7,482 nt of DNA from positions 1-7,482 of the forward strand of contig JAAYDH010000082.1 of assembly GCA_012729405.1 (NCBI GenBank). Direction: 5' to 3'. This document shows, piece after piece, positions 1 to 3,799 of this stretch. Both the position numbers and the translations under genes were made by a program. The stretch is from Erysipelotrichaceae bacterium. Lineage in GTDB: Bacteria; Bacillota_I; Bacilli_A; RFN20; CAG-826. Under the pieces are notes generated by a model that saw nothing but the letters and a program-made list of their open reading frames with translations, searched no databases and was not told where the DNA came from. The number at the start of each line of letters is the position of its first letter. The stretch's first letter is position 1.

Positions 1-275
1 ATCTTGTAAGGCGCGCCATTTTTGATTGCGCTAATTCCGCTTGTTGTATCGATGACGATCATATCATATGGTGAGTTCTCGCGCATATCCGCGAGTATAT
101 TTGCTGGAACACCATTAGTTTCAAACTTCGTATCAGTTGCGTAGTTGTAAAAAGCGACAGCGGGGGCTCCATTGGGAGTAAGAACCGAAAAAGGAAGCAA
201 ATGAGTGTTGGTTGAGTTCGCACATCCGGTGAGAACTAGACTAGTTAATGCTAATAAAGGGAGTTTGTATTTCAT
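1..275 (-). CDS. Lipoprotein, probable ABC-transporter substrate-binding protein (N-terminal part, truncated by window edge)
   Basis: Reading the minus strand from the ATG at 275-273 gives an open frame of 91 codons with no stop before the window edge. It starts with a short type II signal peptide: MKYK, a hydrophobic stretch, then lipobox L-T-G-C with the lipidated cysteine at residue 18, followed by a Ser/Thr/Asn-rich linker. The mature part begins with a strand and a TPNGAPAVAFYNY segment, and later has YDMIVIDTTSGISAIKNGAPY. This pattern (P-x-G-A-P-A-V-A near the N-terminus, then YD-[ILM]-I-V, then K-x-G-A-P-Y) resembles NMT1/TauT-like periplasmic-binding lipoproteins of Bacillota, so it would capture a small substrate outside the membrane for an ABC importer. 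The substrate is unknown, and the permease and ATPase genes would lie beyond the left edge. A weak SD (GAGG, plus-strand 287-290) sits 11 nt upstream. The lipoprotein call is firm; the family call is moderate. Confidence 0.7.
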   Translation of the reverse strand, partial: MKYKLPLLALTSLVLTGCANSTNTHLLPFSVLTPNGAPAVAFYNYATDTKFETNGVPANILADMRENSPYDMIVIDTTSGISAIKNGAPYK

Positions 276-297
276 TTTTTATTTTGCCTCGCTAGTT

Positions 298-306
298 ATT
301 TTAACA
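298..306 (-). promoter_or_regulatory. Candidate extended -10 promoter of the lipoprotein gene
   Basis: Read on the minus strand, the sequence is TGTTAAAAT, a TGn-TAAAAT extended -10 element. It would start transcription near position 291, 16 nt before the ATG. No good -35 hexamer is visible at the expected place (about 321-326), as expected for a promoter that needs an activator. The TGTGA-N6-TCACA operator centre (332.5) would then lie near -41.5, the class II activator position. The start site is inferred, and the short leader puts the SD close to the 5' end. Confidence 0.4.
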
Positions 307-314
307 AAATAATA

Positions 315-320
315 TATAAT
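315..320 (+). promoter_or_regulatory. -10 element of the Crp/Fnr regulator gene
   Basis: A consensus TATAAT lies directly before the gene. Transcription would start at about 326-328, on or next to the start codon. The -35 region is weak: the best match 16 bp upstream is TAGTTA at 293-298. The predicted start leaves almost no 5' untranslated leader, which fits the absence of any SD sequence. The surrounding DNA is very AT-rich, so a TATAAT match alone is only moderate evidence. Confidence 0.45.
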
Positions 321-324
321 AATA

Positions 325-340
325 TGTGATTATGCTCACA
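325..340. promoter_or_regulatory. Crp/Fnr-family operator (TGTGA-N6-TCACA) over the regulator's start codon
   Basis: The 16 bp read TGTGATTATGCTCACA: perfect 5-bp arms, TGTGA and TCACA, separated by 6 bp. This is the core consensus of CRP-type sites. The adjacent gene encodes a Crp/Fnr protein whose recognition helix has the R-E-x-x-S-R residues expected to read TGTGA. The site begins 5 bp after the -10 TATAAT and contains both possible start codons (GTG 326, ATG 332), so binding there should block initiation: negative autoregulation. For the divergent lipoprotein gene it could instead act as an upstream activator site. The match is visible in the sequence; the direction of regulation is inferred. 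Confidence 0.75.
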
Positions 341-952
341 GATAAGTCACCTAAAAAAATCCCACTCCTTTCTCTTCTTACTCCCTCAGAAAGAAAACTC
401 ATTCGCCAAGAAGAATTTACTCGTGGCCAAATTATCGCCCGAGAAAACGACGAGTGTATGGAAGTGGGTTTTGTCATTGAGGGCGAAATCGTAATCTCCT
501 CTTACACTTACCACGGAGAGGAGGTCGTCTATAATATGCTGTCTGATAATGATATGTTCGGCAACAATTTACTTTTATCAAGCGATCCTCATTACAGAGG
601 CAACATTATCGCTACCAAGACTTCGAAAGTCGCGTTTATTAATCGAAAATCCCTACTTTTTATACTAAGTGAAAATATGAGTTTTCTAACGGCCTATTTG
701 AGGGTTCAATCTGATTTTGGAAAGCGGCTGAACGCAACCATAAAATTGCTGTCTTTTACTAATGCAGAAGAAAGGTTTTTGTACTATCTTTTTCTCAATG
801 ATAACCGTGTTAATTACTCAAACGTTACCGCCTTGTCTAAAGAGATTTTTATGAAACGAGAGACGCTTTCCCGATTGCTGACAAAACTTGTGAAAGAAAG
901 AAAGATTATCCGATACCGGAACCTAATTGTCTACAATGAAAAAAGCCGCTAA
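332..952 (+). CDS. Crp/Fnr-family transcriptional regulator
   Basis: A 206-aa (ATG 332) or 208-aa (GTG 326) DNA-binding regulator; numbering here is from GTG. Residues ~15-110 form a cyclic-nucleotide-binding-type beta barrel (EVGFVIEGEIVI, then DNDMFGNN). Residues ~115-140 form the dimerisation helix, and ~145-205 a winged helix-turn-helix with recognition helix KRETLSRLLTKL (177-188). Length is normal for the family. The only cysteine is C44, so there is no FNR-type Fe-S cluster. The residues that bind cAMP in CRP are not well kept: the Gly-Glu pair after the barrel is Gly-Asn (79-80), and only the Arg (R91) remains. The effector is therefore unknown. The gene has no SD and may be translated from a leaderless mRNA. 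I prefer the ATG, but GTG 326 is possible. It is divergent from the lipoprotein gene and convergent with the feo operon, and probably autoregulated through the operator at 325-340. Confidence 0.9.
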   Translation: MLTDKSPKKIPLLSLLTPSERKLIRQEEFTRGQIIARENDECMEVGFVIEGEIVISSYTYHGEEVVYNMLSDNDMFGNNLLLSSDPHYRGNIIATKTSKVAFINRKSLLFILSENMSFLTAYLRVQSDFGKRLNATIKLLSFTNAEERFLYYLFLNDNRVNYSNVTALSKEIFMKRETLSRLLTKLVKERKIIRYRNLIVYNEKSR

Positions 953-970
953 AATGCGGCTATTTTATTT
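939..970. terminator. Bidirectional rho-independent terminator
   Basis: A perfect 6-bp GC-rich stem, AGCCGC (944-949) with GCGGCT (956-961), closes a 6-nt loop. On the plus strand it is followed by ATTTTATTT, and on the minus strand by TTTTT (complement of 939-943). It lies between two convergent units, so it can end both the regulator transcript and the feo transcript, whose last stop codon is at 980-982. The regulator's TAA stop (950-952) sits in the loop, so the upstream stem arm is coding sequence. Confidence 0.85.
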
Positions 971-979
971 AATAGAGGC

Positions 980-1165
980 CTATTTCGCAGTCTTTTTGTA
1001 CTTTTTTCTATACTGTTTAAGAATCTTTTTTTTGTTGACAATTAATCCACAAGACTCGCAGTCTCCAGTGGGTAAACCCTTGGTTTTTTTATAAACCCAA
1101 GTACCAAATACTCCTCCGACAATCGCGACGCATACAATGATGACAACAATCTCAATTACAGCCAT
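980..1165 (-). CDS. FeoB-associated Cys-containing small membrane protein
   Basis: A 61-aa protein made of one transmembrane helix followed by a short basic cytosolic tail. Residues ~3-22 (IEIVVIIVCVAIVGGVFGTW) are the membrane segment. A Gly-Asp-Cys-Glu-Ser-Cys motif follows, then a Lys-rich end. Size, position and layout match the FeoB-associated Cys-rich membrane protein family, found after feoB in many anaerobic Gram-positives and thought to assist or anchor FeoB; its biochemical role is not settled. This copy has only one C-x2-C pair, whereas many relatives have more cysteines. The ATG is chosen because it follows the feoB TAA after 1 nt, showing translational coupling, with an AAGGA-like SD inside the end of feoB. 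An upstream in-frame start would run back into feoB and is unlikely. The gene ends just before the bidirectional terminator. Confidence 0.8.
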   Translation of the reverse strand: MAVIEIVVIIVCVAIVGGVFGTWVYKKTKGLPTGDCESCGLIVNKKKILKQYRKKYKKTAK

Positions 1166-1166
1166 A

Positions 1167-3422
1167 TTATGATGCCATCCTTTCTTTCTTATCGCGATGC
1201 TTATTGATGATAAAAATAACACTAATTCCAACCCCGATTGCTCCAGCAAAAATGAAACTTGTCCACCACCAAGAACCGATTAAATAAATCATACTTGAAA
1301 CGGCATATGAAGTGACTAGCCAAAACGCTAGTGTACCACCGAATTTTTTCTTTGGTAATTCAGCTTTTGCGGTGGCGACTGCGGCGAAGCATGGGATAGT
1401 TAACAAGTTGAAAGCAATAAAAGCTATTAGACCAGGAATGGTAATACCAGTTCCTTGAATCATGGTCGCAACTGCTCCGACCCCTCCATCTCCTCCGATA
1501 TCAATAATCGCTCCGGCCACACAAGCGCCGAGAACTCCAAATGTTGAGATGACATTTTCTTTGGCAATTAGTCCCGAAAACGCCGCAACAACAAACACCC
1601 AGCTAAAAGCAGTTAATTGAGAACCGAATCCAAGTGGTGTAAATAGTGGTGTGATGAGTTGTCCAAGTCCGGCGAGAATTGATTTATCGATATCGACATC
1701 ATCGAGGTACTGCCAACTAAACGAGAAGTGGGAAAAGACCCAAATAATTATGGTAAAAGCAAGAATGACAGTAAATGCCTTTTTAATGAAGTGTTTCATC
1801 TTGTCCCAAAGGTGAAGCATCAAAGCTTTAAATTGAGGAAGGTGGTACGCGGGTAGCTCCATAATGAACGGAGCAACAGGACCACGCATTATTGTCGCAC
1901 GCATCAAAATAATAGAGACAATCGCCACTATCATACCAAGGAGATACATACTAAACGTAATAACATCAGCATTACCGATACCAAACTGAAGGATGATGCC
2001 TCCCGCAACAGCGGTAAGAATTGGTAACTTTGCCCCGCACGAGAAGAATGGAATAACACGGATGGTGGCAATCTTTTCATTATCATTAGATAACGTTCGC
2101 GTATTTATCATCGCAGGAATTGAACAACCAAACCCCATAATCATCGGCATTAAAGATCTTCCTGTTAATCCGAATCGACGGAAGAGGCGATCTAAGATGA
2201 AGGCCACACGAGCCATATAACCAGAATCTTCAAGTATTGAGAAGAACAGGAATAATAAAAGAATTTGAGGAAGGAAAGACAAGACGGCAAATATTCCCCC
2301 AAGCATTCCGTTGGTAATTAAACCAGCCACCCATTGAGGTGAACTAGATAGCCACCCACTCACGACTTCGGTAAGCCAAGTGGTAGTGCTCCCTAATAAG
2401 TTGGCAAAAATCACACCCGGAGAATTTATTCCGGAAGATGTCCAGAACAAACCTTCAAAGAAGGTCCCCTCAACACTAGGCGGAATGTTGGCAAATAAAC
2501 CACCGAGAAAAAATAGGTTTTCGCTGAAGGTCATATGGAAAATAAAGAATAATATCAAAAGAAATAGCGGAACGCCTAACCACTTATTAGTTAAAACTCG
2601 ATCAATCTTATCGGAAGTAGAGAAGGATTTAGTTATCTCATTAATTTTTTTCGTTTTTGCAGCTGTGTATTTACTGGTGATGTATTTATACCTACTATCA
2701 GCGATAATAGCTTCTAAATCGGAGCCAAATGTCTCGTCCTTGAAGTATTTCTTAAACTCATCAACAACCCCTAATAATTGAGGGTGGGTTTTAACCTCAA
2801 TTTCATCATTTTCCACTAATTTAATTGCATGGAATAAGGGATTATCCACCTTTAATCCGCGAAATGATAATTCGACGTCATTAATCAAATGTTTGAGTTC
2901 TGATGACATCAAAACACTGGAGGATGTGCGCTTTTTTTGTGATTCTTCATAGGCGCGGATCATCAATTCGTCTAGTCCTTCTTCTTTAGAAGCAGAAATG
3001 CAGACGACCGGAACACCGATTTCTTTTTCAAGAAGAATGGGATTGATGGTATCTCCGCTTTTTCTCACCGCATCCATCATGTTGAGAGCAATGACAACTG
3101 GCACATCAATTTCTAAGAGTTGAGTTGTTAGATAAAGGTTTCTCTCTAAGTTAGTAGAGTCGACGACATTGATAACGCAGTCCGGCTTTCCATCAATAAT
3201 AAAATTGCGAGAAATTACTTCTTCTGCAGTGTAAGGCGAGAGAGAATATATGCCAGGCAAATCAACAATTGATATTGGCTCTTTAAGTTTCTTGTATTTT
3301 CCTTCTTTTTTCTCAACAGTTACTCCTGGCCAGTTACCAACATATGCGGAAGAACCAGTTAATGAGTTAAAAAGTGTGGTTTTGCCACAGTTTGGATTTC
3401 CAGCAAGAGCAAATCTTTTCAT
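1167..3422 (-). CDS. feoB: Ferrous iron transport protein B (FeoB), GTPase-coupled Fe(II) importer
   Basis: A 751-aa membrane protein that takes up Fe(II) under reducing conditions. The N-terminal G domain has all motifs: G1 GNPNCGKT (8-15), switch Thr in GVTVE (T35), G3 DLPG (54-57), G4 NMMD (114-117) and G5 SAS (143-145). A helical regulatory region (~170-275) follows, then the membrane part from ~283. Gate 1 contains GFGCSIPAM with C433 and SCGAKLP with C462, the conserved membrane cysteines. Gate 2 contains GLIAKENVISTFG (617-629). Length is normal and no frameshift is seen. I use the ATG at 3422-3420, which puts the P-loop at residue 8 as in other FeoBs and leaves a 2-nt gap after the feoA stop; an in-frame TTG at 3446 would add 8 unlikely residues. 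It is the middle gene of feoA-feoB-small protein, transcribed leftward. Expression is probably iron-controlled from the region at 3662-3799. Confidence 0.98.
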   Translation of the reverse strand: MKRFALAGNPNCGKTTLFNSLTGSSAYVGNWPGVTVEKKEGKYKKLKEPISIVDLPGIYSLSPYTAEEVISRNFIIDGKPDCVINVVDSTNLERNLYLTTQLLEIDVPVVIALNMMDAVRKSGDTINPILLEKEIGVPVVCISASKEEGLDELMIRAYEESQKKRTSSSVLMSSELKHLINDVELSFRGLKVDNPLFHAIKLVENDEIEVKTHPQLLGVVDEFKKYFKDETFGSDLEAIIADSRYKYITSKYTAAKTKKINEITKSFSTSDKIDRVLTNKWLGVPLFLLILFFIFHMTFSENLFFLGGLFANIPPSVEGTFFEGLFWTSSGINSPGVIFANLLGSTTTWLTEVVSGWLSSSPQWVAGLITNGMLGGIFAVLSFLPQILLLFLFFSILEDSGYMARVAFILDRLFRRFGLTGRSLMPMIMGFGCSIPAMINTRTLSNDNEKIATIRVIPFFSCGAKLPILTAVAGGIILQFGIGNADVITFSMYLLGMIVAIVSIILMRATIMRGPVAPFIMELPAYHLPQFKALMLHLWDKMKHFIKKAFTVILAFTIIIWVFSHFSFSWQYLDDVDIDKSILAGLGQLITPLFTPLGFGSQLTAFSWVFVVAAFSGLIAKENVISTFGVLGACVAGAIIDIGGDGGVGAVATMIQGTGITIPGLIAFIAFNLLTIPCFAAVATAKAELPKKKFGGTLAFWLVTSYAVSSMIYLIGSWWWTSFIFAGAIGVGISVIFIINKHRDKKERMAS

Positions 3423-3424
3423 AA

Positions 3425-3661
3425 TTATTTTGCCCCTAGTTCGCAAACAATGAACTCGGCTTCTGATTTTCGCAGAGTTAGTTCGTACCCGCGAACATGT
3501 ATTTCTAATGGATCTCCAAAGGGAGCTTTCTTTCTTAGAAGAACTTCCGCTCCAGGGGTGATTCCCATATCAAAAAGACGACGACGTATTTTTCCTTCGC
3601 CAAGAACATTGATAACTACACCGTATTCGCCAACCGCAAACTGGTTCAATTTCTTTTGCAT
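3425..3661 (-). CDS. feoA: Ferrous iron transport protein A (FeoA)
   Basis: A 78-aa cytosolic protein with the SH3-like FeoA fold across its whole length. Typical elements are the N-terminal strand with GEYGVVINV, the basic turn with RRRLFDMGITPGAEV (about 26-40), and APFGDPLEIHVRGYELTLR near the C-terminus (about 46-64). FeoA proteins work with FeoB and are thought to modulate its GTPase or transport activity. Start and stop are clear: a good SD lies 6 nt before the ATG, and the TAA is separated from the feoB ATG by only 2 nt, so the two are translated together. It is the first gene of the leftward operon, and its roughly 60-nt leader overlaps the metal-repressor-like sites at 3689-3720. FeoA length is normal, and no second FeoA copy is visible in the window. 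Confidence 0.96.
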   Translation of the reverse strand: MQKKLNQFAVGEYGVVINVLGEGKIRRRLFDMGITPGAEVLLRKKAPFGDPLEIHVRGYELTLRKSEAEFIVCELGAK

Positions 3662-3667
3662 CTTGTT

Positions 3668-3673
3668 CTCCTT
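3668..3673 (-). promoter_or_regulatory. feoA ribosome-binding site
   Basis: AAGGAG on the minus strand, 6 nt before the feoA ATG. It is a near-perfect SD and fixes the feoA start, in contrast to the copA and regulator genes, which have none. Confidence 0.85.
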
Positions 3674-3688
3674 CCATTCAATTTTGAT

Positions 3689-3703
3689 TGATAATTTTTC
3701 TCA
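3689..3703. promoter_or_regulatory. Candidate Fur-like box in the feoA leader
   Basis: The 15 bp TGATAATTTTTCTCA match 12 of the 14 defined positions of the 7-1-7 Fur consensus (TGATAAT-n-ATTATCA): 7 of 7 in the left arm and 5 of 7 in the right. It would lie about +18 to +32 of the predicted feoA transcript. Fur control of feo genes is well known, so the location makes sense, but an AT-rich box can arise by chance. Confidence 0.4.
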
Positions 3704-3704
3704 A

Positions 3705-3720
3705 GTTAGGTTTAACTAAC
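3705..3720. promoter_or_regulatory. DtxR/MntR-like palindrome near the feoA transcription start
   Basis: GTTAGGTTTAACTAAC has arms GTTAG and CTAAC around a 6-bp centre, with 6 of 8 base pairs matched overall. The TTAGGTT and CTAAC words match the inner part of the DtxR/IdeR consensus (TTAGGTTAGGCTAACCTAA); the outer right part does not. The site covers the predicted feoA start (about 3721) and lies just upstream of the copA -10. Metal-bound repressor binding there would shut off feoA. Which regulator binds is unknown: no dtxR, mntR or fur gene lies in the window. Confidence 0.45.
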
Positions 3721-3726
3721 TGGTAA

Positions 3727-3735
3727 TGTTATACT
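3727..3735 (+). promoter_or_regulatory. Candidate copA promoter, extended -10
   Basis: TGTTATACT is a TGn-TATACT extended -10 element. It predicts a start near 3742 and a leader of about 58 nt. No good -35 is seen at 3706-3712, which instead holds the DtxR-like palindrome. A second, weaker candidate in the downstream repeat copy is TTGTTA (3767-3772), 17 bp, TAATGT (3790-3795). It would start transcription almost at the copA ATG, giving a leaderless message. I cannot tell which is used. Confidence 0.45.
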
Positions 3736-3757
3736 ATGACAGCATGACTTTAGTCAA
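3728..3757 (-). promoter_or_regulatory. feoA promoter (TTGACT-N18-TATAAC)
   Basis: On the minus strand the -35 TTGACT (complement of 3752-3757) is separated by 18 bp from the -10 TATAAC (complement of 3728-3733). This is a good housekeeping-type promoter and predicts a start near 3721 and a leader of about 60 nt. Its -10 overlaps the copA -10 on the other strand (3730-3735), so polymerases firing left and right should exclude each other. Its -35 is part of the palindrome at 3745-3756. Confidence 0.6.
3745..3756. promoter_or_regulatory. Palindrome TGACT-TT-AGTCA over the feoA -35
   Basis: Perfect 5-bp arms with a 2-bp centre. The right arm forms most of the feoA -35 hexamer, and the whole element lies at about +4 to +15 of the predicted copA transcript. 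One arm (TTAGTCA, 3750-3756) also pairs with TGACTAA at 3773-3779, so alternative pairings exist. It suits a repressor or activator acting on both promoters. No known copper operator (CopY-type TACA-N2-TGTA) is recognised here. Confidence 0.4.
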
Positions 3758-3799
3758 GCATTAAGTTTGTTATGACTAACTACGTGTGGTAATGTTACT

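Noticed and set aside
1993..2781. Two plus-strand ORFs (75 and 133 aa) within feoB
   Set aside because: Complementary to conserved FeoB membrane regions; no independent evidence of coding.
3450..3719. 89-aa plus-strand ORF opposite feoA
   Set aside because: Lies almost wholly antisense to a clear feoA with a strong SD and has no recognisable domain; shadow frame.
3772..3792. Six-codon leader ORF (M-T-N-Y-V-W) before copA
   Set aside because: No SD, out of frame with copA, and no attenuator hairpin linked to it.
3662..3799. CopY, CsoR or CueR operator for copA
   Set aside because: No TACA-N2-TGTA, no GC-rich CsoR palindrome and no CueR-type repeat with long promoter spacing was found.
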